A DNA stretch of 64,000 nt from Korobacter sp963703075 (GCA_963703075.1 OY969786.1:3100001-3164000), one strand, 5' to 3'. Counted from the first letter of the stretch, positions 24,990-34,731 are shown. Made by a program: numbers and translations. Notes: generated from the letters alone by a model not told the origin.

Positions 24990-25877
24990 ATGAAAAACCT
25001 GCTCGCAAGAATTTTCAGCGTCGCGCTCTTGGGCGTCCTCGCATCCTCCTCCCTCACCGCACAGACCAAGCTCACGTTCAGGACGATCCAAGCCCCGGAT
25101 GGAAGCGACACGTACGCATTCGGCATCAATGCCAGGGGAGACGTCGTCGGGATCGATGGTACCGGCAGCTACCTGCTGCACGACCATACCCTCTCACAAG
25201 TCAGTGCGCCCAAAGGTGCAACGATGAACGCTCACGCTATCAACGCGGAACGAGACATCGTAGGTGTCTTGCAGGACGCAAAAGGTCCACACGGATTCTT
25301 CCTGGAAGACGGAAAGTTCCATCTCATAAATTTCCCGGGCGCCGCCGCAACCCGCGTACGCGGCGTTAACAACGCGGATGACGTCACCGGATCGTATCTC
25401 GACAACGAAGGCGTGGTACATGGCTTCATCCGGAAGGACGGCGAGTTCAAGCACGTCCACGTTAACAACAGCGCCTCCACCGATGTTTACGGCTCTCAGG
25501 ACAACGGCGACGTGATGGTTGGGGATACTGTGCTTAATCCCGATCTCTCAACCCATGGATTCCTGAAAACGCGTGATCACGGTTTCAAGATTATCGACTT
25601 CCCAAAAACCAAGGTGCCGTGCACCCACGTGCGAGGCATCAACGAGCGCGGCGACATTGTTGGCTTTTACTCAATTGTTAATTCAGTCGCGGAATGCAAC
25701 AACATGCCGCCTGCGCATGGCTTCCTTTTGAGAGATGGTCACTACACAACCATCGACTTTCCGGGTGCCGAAGACAGTCTGCTGATGTCGATCAACGACG
25801 ACGGAGTGATGGTGGGCATCGTCAACGACCACGTGCGAGGCAAGATCATTGGTTTTCGGGCGACACCGAAGGATTGA
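24990..25877 (+). CDS. Secreted HAF-repeat propeller protein
   Basis: The 295-residue product has a signal peptide (about 1-24, SSLTAQ) and six or more repeats built around a core such as AFGINARGDVVGI, HAINAERDIVGV, RGVNNADDVTGSY, RGINERGDIVGFY and MSINDDGVMVGI, each followed by HGF(L/I). These are HAF repeats, predicted propeller blades in extracellular proteins of unknown function common in Acidobacteriota. AAGGAG lies 6 nt before the ATG at 24990; the open frame runs back to 24891 but lacks a start signal there. It is likely exported and may bind a ligand or surface. Confidence 0.88.
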   Translation: MKNLLARIFSVALLGVLASSSLTAQTKLTFRTIQAPDGSDTYAFGINARGDVVGIDGTGSYLLHDHTLSQVSAPKGATMNAHAINAERDIVGVLQDAKGPHGFFLEDGKFHLINFPGAAATRVRGVNNADDVTGSYLDNEGVVHGFIRKDGEFKHVHVNNSASTDVYGSQDNGDVMVGDTVLNPDLSTHGFLKTRDHGFKIIDFPKTKVPCTHVRGINERGDIVGFYSIVNSVAECNNMPPAHGFLLRDGHYTTIDFPGAEDSLLMSINDDGVMVGIVNDHVRGKIIGFRATPKD

Positions 25878-25933
25878 TCGCCTTTGCAGGGTCGTTGCGT
25901 TCACCGCTCGCGGGCCTGAGGTGACGTAATATC

Positions 25934-25983
25934 GCGATTGCACTCAACATCCGGCAGCAGTCGAAGATTTTGAGTGCAATCGC
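25934..25983. repeat. 14-bp perfect inverted repeat with 22-nt spacer
   Basis: GCGATTGCACTCAA (25934-25947) is exactly mirrored by TTGAGTGCAATCGC (25970-25983). It begins 57 nt past the HAF-protein stop. No T-run follows, so it could be a factor-independent stem, an mRNA-stabilising hairpin, or the ends of a very small lost insertion. The rest of 25878-26350 contains no gene that I can support. Confidence 0.55.
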
Positions 25984-26356
25984 CTGTAACGCCAAACAAA
26001 GCTACTGCACACCCTCTTCTTCATGGAAGTTCTCCTTCGATGGCGTCCCCCTAGACCGCACAGCACAGGTCATGGTCTAGAGCTGAAGTCTATTTGCAGA
26101 GTTCACTGCGCGGGTGTGAGGTGCGCTCACGGCAAGAACTCTCATGTTGCCGAAAGCGTCTAGGCATGCTCGCACGTCGGTTGTCCAACAGGGCGGTGAG
26201 ACACCGAGAAGATCCCAGAGACAATCTGCATTCCTCCTGGCCCTGAGTCCAGCGCCAAAATCCTTGCCGACCCGCCCTCCTGCGCAGAGTACCCATGAGC
26301 GCAGGCGTCGTGGTTAAGAGACTCGGAAGGGAAACCACGAATCGCACAATTCACAT

Positions 26357-26384
26357 TTGACATCCGCAGAAAATCCACTACCAT
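26357..26384 (+). promoter_or_regulatory. Candidate -35/-10 promoter of the ArsR-like gene
   Basis: TTGACA (26357-26362), 16 nt, TACCAT (26379-26384). The -10 ends at the base before ATG 26385, so transcription would start at about 26391, on an in-frame GTG. This points to a leaderless mRNA beginning VDRLGTTF. Confidence 0.45.
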
Positions 26385-26738
26385 ATGGTTGTGGATCGAT
26401 TGGGCACAACATTTGCGGCTTTGTCTGATCCAACCCGGCGGGCCATGATCGAACGGCTCTCACACGGCCCCGTCTCTGTGCATGGATTGGCGGAACCGTT
26501 TGCACTCTCGCAGCAGATGATTTCAAAACATATTGCCTACCTGGTGCGGGCGCGGATTGTGATCAAGACGAAACGTGGACGAGAGAGTGTGTGCACGCTC
26601 AGGCCAGAGACGATCAAGACGGTCAGGGACTGGGCTTTCAACTATCGCCGGTTCTGGGAAGAGAGTTTCGACAAGCTGGACGTGGTCGTGAAGGAAATGA
26701 AAAAGAAGGAGGTCAGAGATGACAAAAGACTCGGTTAA
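26385..26738 (+). CDS. ArsR-family transcriptional regulator
   Basis: The 117-residue winged-helix protein of the ArsR/SmtB type has LGTTFAALSDPTRRAMIERLSHGP and the recognition region MISKHIAYLVRARIVIKTKRGRESV. The metal-binding cysteines of true ArsR are absent, as usual for the subgroup encoded next to SRPBCC (AHSA1) proteins. It overlaps the SRPBCC gene by 20 nt, so the two are an operon, and it probably represses it. There is no ribosome-binding site before the ATG. A -35/-10 pair directly abuts the start, suggesting leaderless initiation at ATG 26385 or, better, GTG 26391. Confidence 0.9.
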   Translation: MVVDRLGTTFAALSDPTRRAMIERLSHGPVSVHGLAEPFALSQQMISKHIAYLVRARIVIKTKRGRESVCTLRPETIKTVRDWAFNYRRFWEESFDKLDVVVKEMKKKEVRDDKRLG

Positions 26739-27228
26739 CGAGACAGAGCGAATGGTCGTGACCAGAATTTTTGATGCCCCACGCGAACTGGTTTGGAAGG
26801 CGTGGACAGACCCGAAGTACGTGATGCAGTGGTGGGGACCGAAGGGCTTTACGGCGCCTGTGTGCGAGATGGATTTTAGGGTTGGCGGAAAATTTCTCTG
26901 CTGCATGAAATCGCCGGAAGGGCAGGAGTTCTGGAATGCGGTTGAATACCAGGAGATTGTTCCGTACGAGAAGATCGTTTCCTTGATGTACTTCTCGGAC
27001 TCCAAGGGAAACAAGATCGACCCCGCGCAACTAGGAATAGAACATGAGGCCATCGACGGTGCTTACGACGTGACCCTGTTTGAGGATCTCGGAAACGGCC
27101 AGACCAAACTTACCTTCATTGGAAATGAACCCATGGAGAGCGCGAAAAATAGTGGTCAAATGGAAGGCTGGATCCAGATACTGGATAAACTTGCTGTGGT
27201 GATTGCGGGGCTGGCGCAGGCGAAATAG
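26719..27228 (+). CDS. SRPBCC / AHSA1-domain protein
   Basis: The 169-residue START-like (AHSA1) protein shows the family signature DAPRELVWKAWTDPKYVMQWWGPKGF near the N-terminus, then MDFRVGGKF, and a C-terminal helix (SGQMEGWIQILDKLAVVI). The fold makes a hydrophobic pocket for lipids or other small molecules. Bacterial members are regularly paired with ArsR-like regulators, as here. AAGGAGG lies 6 nt before the ATG, inside the regulator gene. The ligand is unknown. A hairpin at 27277 probably ends the operon. Confidence 0.92.
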   Translation: MTKDSVNETERMVVTRIFDAPRELVWKAWTDPKYVMQWWGPKGFTAPVCEMDFRVGGKFLCCMKSPEGQEFWNAVEYQEIVPYEKIVSLMYFSDSKGNKIDPAQLGIEHEAIDGAYDVTLFEDLGNGQTKLTFIGNEPMESAKNSGQMEGWIQILDKLAVVIAGLAQAK

Positions 27229-27276
27229 AAGTTTGACGTTCTGACGATCGTGCTGCGCGAGATACGGCTGAGGCTG

Positions 27277-27310
27277 GCGGCGAAGGCCTGGTTAGACAGG
27301 CTTTCGCCGC
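27277..27310 (+). terminator. Terminator-like hairpin
   Basis: GCGGCGAAGGCCTG (27277-27290) pairs with CAGGCTTTCGCCGC (27297-27310), 14 bp with one G-T wobble and a 6-nt loop. It begins 48 nt after the SRPBCC stop. The following CCTCTCTC is pyrimidine-rich but not a T-run. Confidence 0.55.
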
Positions 27311-27488
27311 ACGTCCTCTCTCGGATAAGTGGCCTTTGGTCGAACTGTTGATTTCAGTCCGATTCACTCATCGACCAAGGTTCGTATCAGCTCTCGGATC
27401 CTTGGTCCTGTTCAACGCGCAGTGTCGGGCATGGTTTGGCTACGATGAGCCGGGAACAGATGTTTGATGTGCTTGGAGAGTGAGGCGC

Positions 27489-28061
27489 ATGGCAAAGCTG
27501 ATCTATGCATTGAACATGTCGCTCGATGGTTACACAGAAGACGAGCATGGCCGCTTTGGCTGGGGCGCTGACTCTGACGAAGCGCTGCACATCGAGATCT
27601 GCAAGCTTGTGTCTGTATTCGGCACCTTTCTTTACGGACGGAAAATGTACGAAAAGATGGTGTACTGGGAGACCTCGCACACGATTCCCGGTCAACCGCA
27701 ATATTTGCTCGACTTTGCCAGGCGATGGCAGGCGGCGGACAAGATCGTTTACTCGAAGACCCTCGCCGAACCGCGCAGCGAACGAACAAAGATCGAGCGC
27801 TCCTTCGATCCCGACGCGATCCGGCGGCTCAAGGCGAATGCCGAACTCAACCTCGCTGTATCGGGTCCTGAACTCGCCTCGCAAGCGATCAATGCCGGTC
27901 TTGTCGACGAACTCCTGATGATGGTTTATCCGGTTGTCATCGGCGGCGGAAAGCGGTACTTCCCGGATGGCGTTCGGCTCGATCTCGAACTCGTCGAGCA
28001 GCGACGGTTCCCTAAGGGAGTGATCGTTCTCCGATATGCCGTCCGCGGCCGATCGAATTGA
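27489..28061 (+). CDS. Dihydrofolate-reductase-like protein (RibD C-terminal family)
   Basis: The 190-residue protein begins MAKLIYALNMSLDGYTEDEHGRF, the N-terminal signature of the RibD-C/DHFR-like family, and continues with YGRKMYEKM and a C-terminal GLVDELLMMVYPVVIGGGKRYF, all typical. Such proteins bind NADPH and a pterin or flavin-like substrate, but most, like this one, have no assigned reaction. The ATG at 27489 is preferred over GTG at 27480; a weak GAGAGTGAGG precedes it. It is not clearly in an operon, with 260 nt separating it from the SRPBCC gene. Confidence 0.88.
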   Translation: MAKLIYALNMSLDGYTEDEHGRFGWGADSDEALHIEICKLVSVFGTFLYGRKMYEKMVYWETSHTIPGQPQYLLDFARRWQAADKIVYSKTLAEPRSERTKIERSFDPDAIRRLKANAELNLAVSGPELASQAINAGLVDELLMMVYPVVIGGGKRYFPDGVRLDLELVEQRRFPKGVIVLRYAVRGRSN

Positions 28062-28146
28062 AGGGCAGCATCTCAGCAGAGACTGCCAATCGGCCTACCA
28101 GCAAATTAGGTCTCTGGGCTTTCGCAATCAGCGGCCGAACGCGATG

Positions 28147-30300
28147 CTAAAACAGGCTCATCATGCGCGCCAGCTTGTCCCAATGCCGACTGGCGCGCAA
28201 TTCTTGCGTGTAGGGTGAATTCGCGTAGATGCCGGCAAAGACATCGCGGTTTTCGATCATCTTCTCGTACCAACCTGCGGCGGCGTCAACCTCCGAGCAC
28301 AGTAGGTGAAACCAGGCACGGCCCCATAAGGGATTGGGGGTATCCCCCATTTCTTGCACGAGAGCCTCTGCACGCTCTTTCTCCCCAAGGCGCACGAGAC
28401 AAGCTGCCAAAAATCCAGTGGGCATGGAGTGTTGTGGGAAGTTCCGATGCGCTTTCTCGGCGGCAGCGGCAGCTTCAGCGACTCTGCCCAAAGCGAAGTA
28501 AGCCTCGCCGATGCCCAGAAATGGATGAATTTCAGTCTGCGAAATGTTTAAGGCCTTCAATCCTTCTTGCAGGGCCTCGTCGTATTTCCCCGCATTCACG
28601 AGGTGAGCCACGAGAACTCCCCGCCAGTTCACATTCATCGGATCTTGTTCCACCGCCCGGCGCAATGCCGCGCTCGACTCATCAAAACGGCCGAAGACGC
28701 CCAGGTACAGCGCCGCATAGGCCCAGTGAGCTTCGGCTGGCGGCGACGGACTGGCCAATGCCAACCGGAATTCCCTGGCAGCTTCCTGCCAGTTGTAATC
28801 GTGCGCGGACGCTAATAATCCCAACAGCAGATGAGGATCTGTTTCCGTCGGATCCAGTTCCAGGGACCTCACCGCTTCCCTCCGAATCCGGGGCGCGAGT
28901 TCCTTAATCCGGCCACTGTGCGTCGCTGCAAAAAAAATCTGAAAACCCAACAGAGTGTGCGGAGTGGCATACTGCGGATCGAGAGCGATGGCCTGCCTGC
29001 AGTATTCTTCCGCTGCTGCGAAACTCTCCGGCGAGTAGCTTCTCATTTGATGCCGCGCTCTGAGCAGAGCTTCGTAAGCCGGAAGAGTGGGCGTGTGTTT
29101 GGCGGGCTTGGAGATGAGCGTCAACTGCAACGCACTGGCAATAGCTTGGGCAATCTCGTCCTGAATGGCGAACACATCCATCAGTTCCCTGTCGTAGCGT
29201 TCGGACCAGAGATGAAAACCGTCTTCCGCGTTAATGAGCTGCGCCGTAACGCGAATGCGGTTGTTGGCACGGCGAACGCTGCCTTCCAGGATCGTGCGCA
29301 CGCGCAGCGCTTCGGCAATCTTGGTGATGTCCTGCTCCTTGCCGCGGAACGCGAATGCGGAGGTGCGAGCAGTCACTTTCAGGTTGGGGACGCGAGCCAG
29401 GAGATGAGTGATATCTTCGGCCAAGCCGTCGCTGAAATATTCGTCGTCGGCATCGCGGCTCATGTTGGCGAAGGGCAGCACCGCGATGGAAGGCGTTTCT
29501 TCAGCGCTTCTTCCTGCCGCCTGATCAAGGGCCGCCCGCCCCTCCGCGATCTTTTGATATCGTTCGGCTGGCGACTTCCGCAGACAGCGGGCAATAATGG
29601 CGCAGACGGTGGGCGGCGCTTCCAGTGGCGCGGGCTCGTCCCGCAGGATTGCCGCCATAGTCTCCGTGGCGGAGCCCCTCAGGAATGCCGGGCAGCCACT
29701 CAGCATTTCATACAGCACTAGCCCGAAAGAGAAGATGTCGGAACGCGCGTCGACTGGCTCGCCCTTGGCTTGTTCGGGAGACATATAGGCCACGGTGCCC
29801 AGGACCGTACCAGCTTTCGTGATGTCGGTTTGGGTCTCAGAATCGGGAGCGAGCTCAGAAGCTGTCCCGATCTTGGCCAGCCCGAAATCCAGCAACTTCA
29901 CGCCGGATGCCGTCACCAAGATATTGCCCGGCTTCAAGTCGCGATGCGTGATGTTCTTCTTGTGCGCGGCGTCAAGCGCATCGCAGATCTGCACGGCGTA
30001 GCGAAACGCCTGATCGAGCGGGAGAGGACCATGGAGCGGAGTTCCCTCGATATACTCCATGACCAGGTAGTTCGGGCCGATGTCGTAAATCTGGCAGATG
30101 TTGGGATGATTGAGCGCAGCGATTGCCTTGGCTTCTCGCTCAAACCGGTCACTAAACTGCGCCGATGACACTTTGATCGCGACGTCGCGATTCAGGCGTG
30201 GATCGTGGGCTTTCCACACCTCTCCCATACCCCCTCGACCAAGAGGCGCCAAGACTTGATAGGGACCGAGTTTGTCACCCACCGAAAGCGGCATATGCAA
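28147..30300 (-). CDS. Ser/Thr protein kinase fused to TolB-like and TPR domains
   Basis: The 717-residue soluble protein has a Hanks-type kinase at 12-262: glycine loop GRGGMGE (21-27), VAIKV lysine 43, HRDLKPGN catalytic loop (119-126), DFG (138-140) and SPEQAKG activation segment. All catalytic residues are present, so it should be active. A TolB-like domain follows (about 270-400, SIAVLPFANMSRDADDEYFSDGL), then tetratricopeptide repeats to the C-terminus. The TolB-TPR half matches the regulator at 22040, where a winged helix takes the place of the kinase. No membrane helix is seen, unlike PknB. It stands alone; its start is 41 nt from a diverged palindromic element. Confidence 0.92.
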   Translation of the reverse strand: MHMPLSVGDKLGPYQVLAPLGRGGMGEVWKAHDPRLNRDVAIKVSSAQFSDRFEREAKAIAALNHPNICQIYDIGPNYLVMEYIEGTPLHGPLPLDQAFRYAVQICDALDAAHKKNITHRDLKPGNILVTASGVKLLDFGLAKIGTASELAPDSETQTDITKAGTVLGTVAYMSPEQAKGEPVDARSDIFSFGLVLYEMLSGCPAFLRGSATETMAAILRDEPAPLEAPPTVCAIIARCLRKSPAERYQKIAEGRAALDQAAGRSAEETPSIAVLPFANMSRDADDEYFSDGLAEDITHLLARVPNLKVTARTSAFAFRGKEQDITKIAEALRVRTILEGSVRRANNRIRVTAQLINAEDGFHLWSERYDRELMDVFAIQDEIAQAIASALQLTLISKPAKHTPTLPAYEALLRARHQMRSYSPESFAAAEEYCRQAIALDPQYATPHTLLGFQIFFAATHSGRIKELAPRIRREAVRSLELDPTETDPHLLLGLLASAHDYNWQEAAREFRLALASPSPPAEAHWAYAALYLGVFGRFDESSAALRRAVEQDPMNVNWRGVLVAHLVNAGKYDEALQEGLKALNISQTEIHPFLGIGEAYFALGRVAEAAAAAEKAHRNFPQHSMPTGFLAACLVRLGEKERAEALVQEMGDTPNPLWGRAWFHLLCSEVDAAAGWYEKMIENRDVFAGIYANSPYTQELRASRHWDKLARMMSLF

Positions 30301-30340
30301 GACTCGGCCAAGTTTAACCGAAGAGCGAGCAACTCCCGAC

Positions 30341-30392
30341 GATAACAGGCATTACCAGGCGTAACCCTGCCCCCGCACCGTGCAAATCCCGA
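30341..30392 (-). repeat. Diverged palindromic element (copy 8)
   Basis: GATAACAGGCATTACCAGG, then the loop motif CCCTGCC, match the left flank, arm and loop of the array copies; the right arm is degenerate (CCGTGCAAATCCCGAT). It lies 41 nt upstream of the minus-strand kinase gene, the same position and orientation as in the array. Confidence 0.6.
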
Positions 30393-30495
30393 TCAGGAGC
30401 AAGCCAAAAAAACTGTTGCGTGCCGGGGTTGCTGCCGCGGAATGAGGTAAACTCTCGGACGCTCGAAGCAAGACAGTTTCCCGCGGGGCGTAAAA

Positions 30496-30975
30496 ATGAG
30501 CAGTTTCATGAGTGTGCGGTACCGCGTTGTCGCAGTTCTGGGTTCACTCGCACTGGTTGCTCTCCTCAGCTCTTTCGTTCGCGCACAGGATTTCACGCGA
30601 GCTACGGCCGCGAATGCAAAGCAATTCGTTGGGACCTGGAGGGGCTCGTTCCAGGGGCATCCATTCTTGACGGTGAAGCTTGCCATCGACGGGAACAAGT
30701 TGGTGGGGAGCGTCAGCCATGTGGATATCGACGTAGACAAATCGGGTGAGTTGACGAAGGCCGATGCCAGCGAAGGCGAAGACGTAATCAGCCAGCTCCG
30801 GGTGGCGGGCGATATCCTGCGGATCAGTGTAAAGGGCGCCGACGACTCGGAGAGTCCGATTCAATCCGAGATGAAGCTGGTTGGATCGAACGACGCAGAT
30901 TTCCGTCTCATCGTACCCCCCGATGTGCCTACCCCGAAACCGTGGCCGCTCAAGCGCGTCGAGGAGGCACCATAG
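30496..30975 (+). CDS. Secreted hypothetical protein
   Basis: The 159-residue product has a signal peptide (about 1-31, SFVRAQ) and a small beta-rich domain starting FVGTWRGSFQGHPFLTVKLAIDGNKLVGSV, a pattern seen in secreted acidobacterial proteins of unknown function. It has no cysteines and ends in a Pro-rich tail (PPDVPTPKPWP). The purine-rich stretch GCGGGGCG lies before the ATG; MSVRYRV, four codons later, is an alternative start. It lies just beyond a diverged palindromic element and converges with the next gene. I cannot assign a function. Confidence 0.75.
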   Translation: MSSFMSVRYRVVAVLGSLALVALLSSFVRAQDFTRATAANAKQFVGTWRGSFQGHPFLTVKLAIDGNKLVGSVSHVDIDVDKSGELTKADASEGEDVISQLRVAGDILRISVKGADDSESPIQSEMKLVGSNDADFRLIVPPDVPTPKPWPLKRVEEAP

Positions 30976-30999
30976 CTGGACTACGGGATTGAAGCTCGG

Positions 31000-31482
31000 C
31001 TATTCATTCTTAGAAATGATTTGAAATTTGTAGCCGGGTTTGAGGAGGACATCGCCGCCGTTGGAGAAAAATGCAAGAGTCACTCCGGAAATCGGCACCA
31101 TGTACCAGGATTTGAAGATTGCGCCGGAGAGGCCGTCCATCAAGTCCTTTGCGCCGATGCCAATGCCGCCGGCTGAAAGAATGCTGGCGATCTGCTTGCC
31201 ACGACCCGATTGGATTTTGCCCTCATCATGATCATTCTTGGGGCGCAGCAGCACCGGCTGATCGAAGACCAGCATGAGGTGCCCCCGGCGGAAGAAACGA
31301 CGGGCGGGCGTAGAAACGAGATGTCCGGAGTATGTGCCCGACGGACATTGGACGGTAAAGGGCGTCGCCGTCGCCATCCACGAGGCTGCATACGTCTGTA
31401 GCGCGCATTCCTCCGCCTGGGATGTGGTGGCGAAGAGGAAGATAACTGGGACGAGAAGAGTGAGTTGAATCCACCGGTTCAC
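31000..31482 (-). CDS. Secreted hypothetical protein
   Basis: The 160-residue product reads VNRWIQLTLLVPVIFLFATTSQAEE at its N-terminus (given here in one short stretch as VNRWIQLTLLVPVIF), a signal peptide. GTG at 31480-31482 has GAGG 8-9 nt upstream; the frame extends to 31581 but crosses into a palindromic element. The mature part has two Cys (likely a disulfide), a hydrophobic Gly-rich segment (ILSAGGIGIGAKDLMDGLSG) and a C-terminal GYKFQIISKN strand. Family unrecognised. It is flanked by a diverged palindromic element on its 5' side and an arm-like ACTACGGGATTG (30980-30991) past its stop, so it resembles a decayed array unit. Confidence 0.7.
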   Translation of the reverse strand: MNRWIQLTLLVPVIFLFATTSQAEECALQTYAASWMATATPFTVQCPSGTYSGHLVSTPARRFFRRGHLMLVFDQPVLLRPKNDHDEGKIQSGRGKQIASILSAGGIGIGAKDLMDGLSGAIFKSWYMVPISGVTLAFFSNGGDVLLKPGYKFQIISKNE

Positions 31483-31545
31483 GATTTGGCCTCGCACAGG
31501 GGTAGCGACTGGAGGAAGTCTTTCCGAGCGCACGTGAGGATAACG

Positions 31546-31604
31546 ATTGATAACACGCATTACCACTGGTAATTCCGCCACACCGGGTAAGGGGATTTCA
31601 CGAC
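31546..31604 (-). repeat. Diverged palindromic element (copy 9)
   Basis: GATAACACGCATTACCAC, then the loop CCGCCACACC and right flank GGGGATTTCACGACA, match the family. The left arm has become a compact palindrome of its own (ATTACCACTGGTAAT, 31559-31573). It lies about 65 nt upstream of the minus-strand gene starting at 31482. Confidence 0.6.
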
Positions 31605-31665
31605 AGGAAGCGCACTGCCATTCTGATTACTGGCGGCGTGGGGTTGTCCGAAGGTCTCCATCCGG

Positions 31666-34600
31666 TCAAGTCTGAGGAACACCCTCGTGCAGAAGCGACT
31701 CGGTATGGCGCTTGCGAAACTTGCTCCATTTTCCGAGTCCGGTGGCGGCAATGGAGCGAGGAGCCACTTGGAATTTTTTCAATGTGACGTCGCTCTTCGC
31801 CGCTGACCCCGAAGCCGAGAAAGCCGATTCCAAACTGGAGCTCTGTCCATCGGCACGCGATACGGCGATGTGCACAACGCCTGACAAGGCAGTAGGCAGC
31901 ACAATCGTCGCGGTCTGCGGGTCGATATAGCTGACGGGAGCTGGGGCATCGTCTACAGTTGCCGTCATCCCAGATTCGAAACCATTACCATGCAGCGTTA
32001 TCTGGCTTCCGCCGTTCGCGTCGTCAGGAGAAGCGCTGCCCAGCACGAGTGGCATTGGACCGATAGGAATTTCCCAAACTCCATCCGGGCCTGTGAGAAA
32101 AGCGCGCTGGCCATCTTCCAGCCAAACGAGGCTATCGAACACCAATGGCATCTGGAAGGAAAGAGCGAGACGCTCGCGATTGCGGAAAACACCGAGATCG
32201 ACAAGGTCCAGAGAATTGGACGACGGGTTGAGGAGAATGGAACCGTACCGGTCGAGCTTCTGTCCGTATCGCAGATCCGCCGCTTCGGAAGCTTCGGATT
32301 CCGTCGCCGCTGGAATACCCAAAGCATCGCCAGTGTTCGAAATCACAGCGTCCGCCTGAATCAGGCGGGCCGAGTCAGCAGAAACAGCCATGTCGGAAGA
32401 AGGATCTCCATACTCTACCGGCTCGAGGATAGTGTCATTCCCAGGAAGGATGATCTTGAGTGCGCCGCCTGGGTCGGCGTACACGACGCTCTGATCAGGG
32501 CTGAGAAGGACGCGGCTCTGCAAGCCGACACACCAACCGGAAGATTTCGACAGATCGGTCAATGCTCCCGTCACCCCATCGAGTTTCCAGAAGTTATCGG
32601 ACTGGCAACGTGCGCCATGAGAATCAAACGTAAATGCGAGGAGAAAGTAAATCTTCTTCTGGTTGGTGATCGCCAGTCCTGCCGGCTTCAATCCGAAATT
32701 ACCGTCGGGTACGGAGAATTCCTTCGTGCTATTAGCCGGGGTATCCGGGTTGAAAACGACGATTGCGCGGTTGCCCTGATCGCTAACCGCGATCATGCTG
32801 CCATCCGGAGAGATGGAAATAGCAAGAAGTTTCGCTGTGGCAGCGTTCGGAATAGGGATCGGCGTCTGCCACTGTCCAGTATCGGTGGAGAGCACCTGCA
32901 CCTGGTTTCCTGCCGAGTAGTAGATCACGTGCCGACGGCTATCGTAGACACCCGCTTCCGGAGAAGCGGCTAAAGGATGTTTGATGGGGATGCCGACATA
33001 GCGAACACCTTTCGTTACCGTCGTAGATCCGTCAGCTGTGGAGATGGTTACGTCCGCAGAACCGGGATTGCCCGGCGGAAGCGTCAAGCTGACCCCTCCC
33101 GCCGCTGTCGGGGGCGGCGGCCCAGGATCGGGCAGGTAGTCGAACGTCTGCGTTACCGCTGCGGCTTGGCCACCAACAGAAATATGTAGCCCGGGGGAGC
33201 TTAATCCGTACCCGCTGAGGAAGCCTGCTCCACCTCCGTCGGGTGTAGCCGCGCTGGTCACTACCTGCAATGCCGAAGGGCCGTACGAAAAAGCTTTGGG
33301 CTCCATGAGGGGTGTTCCATCCGCCAGCTGCACGACGAAGTCGACCGGACCACTCGCCACGCCGGGAGAAGTTGTAAAGCTCATGTTGCCATTCGCGTCC
33401 GACGTCAGCTGGGAGACGTTGCGGTTGCCGATAAACGCGGTGAAGTTCGTTGGCATAGTATTCTGGACGCCGGTCGAGATTGTTGTCTTTACATCTGTTC
33501 CGCCGGATAACGCTCCACTATTTGGCTGGAGCAAGCCCATGCCGTATCCGATCTCGGCAAACCGGTTCGCCGGCACTCCAAGTTTCCTCACCAACGACGC
33601 GTCAATAAAATCCAGTCCATCGATGTTCGTCGCGTAGATCATCCCAGTGGAATCGGCGGCGAATGGCATTGGAACGCCTACCCAGAACGGCTGCGCCATG
33701 TATCCGAACGGTTGAAAGGCCTGGGTGTCGTAGGCCTGGATCTCGGAGTCTACAAAGAGATAGAGAGTAGCGCCGTCTTCGCTGAATACCATGCCGTTTA
33801 GTCGCTGCCCGCCTTGCTGGCCAGGAGGCTCGATGCGAATCGAAGCAATGGGATCCCAGCGGCTGTCGTAGATTCCGATATTTCCATTGAGGTCAGAGAT
33901 CGCAAGTTCGGTCCTTACCTGGGTTGGCGGCAACCCGAGCGATAATGCCGGCCGGCAAGGGAATTGTGGCAAACGTGTTAGTGCCCACGTCGAAGATGCT
34001 GACAGGAGATCCGGTCGTAGTTCCTCCGAGCAGCACCTTGGAACGGTCACCGCTGACGGTAACTGCCCCCCACGCGAAGACACTCCCGGGCGCGGAGAAT
34101 CTTTGAACATCACCGCTTACCGGAGACCAGGTGAGGAAGGCGCTGCTGCCATCCACCCCGAAAGAAGGCATGAACAAAAGTCGGCCGTTAACGTAAACAC
34201 GGAAACCGCACTGAACCCACCGGGCGGCAAGATATCGACGGTGTTAATTTTCTGCTTAACGTGCAGCGTGCCTGGGTCGATAACGAACAGGAAGTTCGTC
34301 GCACTTCCGACGTAGAGACTTTGCCCGTCCGGTGAGAGATCCATCCCCAAGGGAAAGGAGATGTCGACTTTCGCCTTCAGTTGCTTCGAATTTTGGTCGT
34401 ACGCAAGAACTTCATTCAAACCAGGGTTCGACACGAAAATCGTTCCATGCGTGCGATCGTGCACCACGAGCTGGAGAGGAGCCTCATTGTCGTCGCCGAC
34501 TTCGACCGTCGATCCCAAGTGTGCCCACCTCGTTCGACTATTCGGAGCGCTATAGGCCCCACCGCCCAAACCTCCGCCTCCGGAAGAGTTACTGGATGAA

Positions 34601-34731
34601 CCTGAGCCTCCGCCGCATCCAGACAAGAGAAGTAATGGTAGGAGTGCTATCGCGAGGAAAGCGGTGAACGATATGGGAGGATCGGAGCTGGCTGTTTTAT
34701 TCGAGAAGAGAAGGCCGGAGTTTCGGAGCAT
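31666..34731 (-). CDS. Propeller/IPT-domain lipoprotein, two apparent frameshifts
   Basis: Three frames join into one ~1020-residue lipoprotein. The first (from ATG 34731) has a signal with lipobox LLSGC followed by Gly/Ser repeats, then YVTN-type propeller strands (FVSNPGLNEVLAYDQNSKQL). Near 34190 the reading moves to a second frame (VNGRLLFMPSFGVDG to GIIARVAANPGK). Near 33910 it moves to a third (TELAISDLNGNIGIYDSRWD) that continues to the stop at 31666. Removing one G near 33913 restores NPGKTELAISDL; one base appears lost near 34190. A C-terminal IPT/TIG domain (SPDDANGGSQITLHGNGF) is intact. It is probably a surface protein; frameshifts may be real or consensus errors. Confidence 0.7.
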
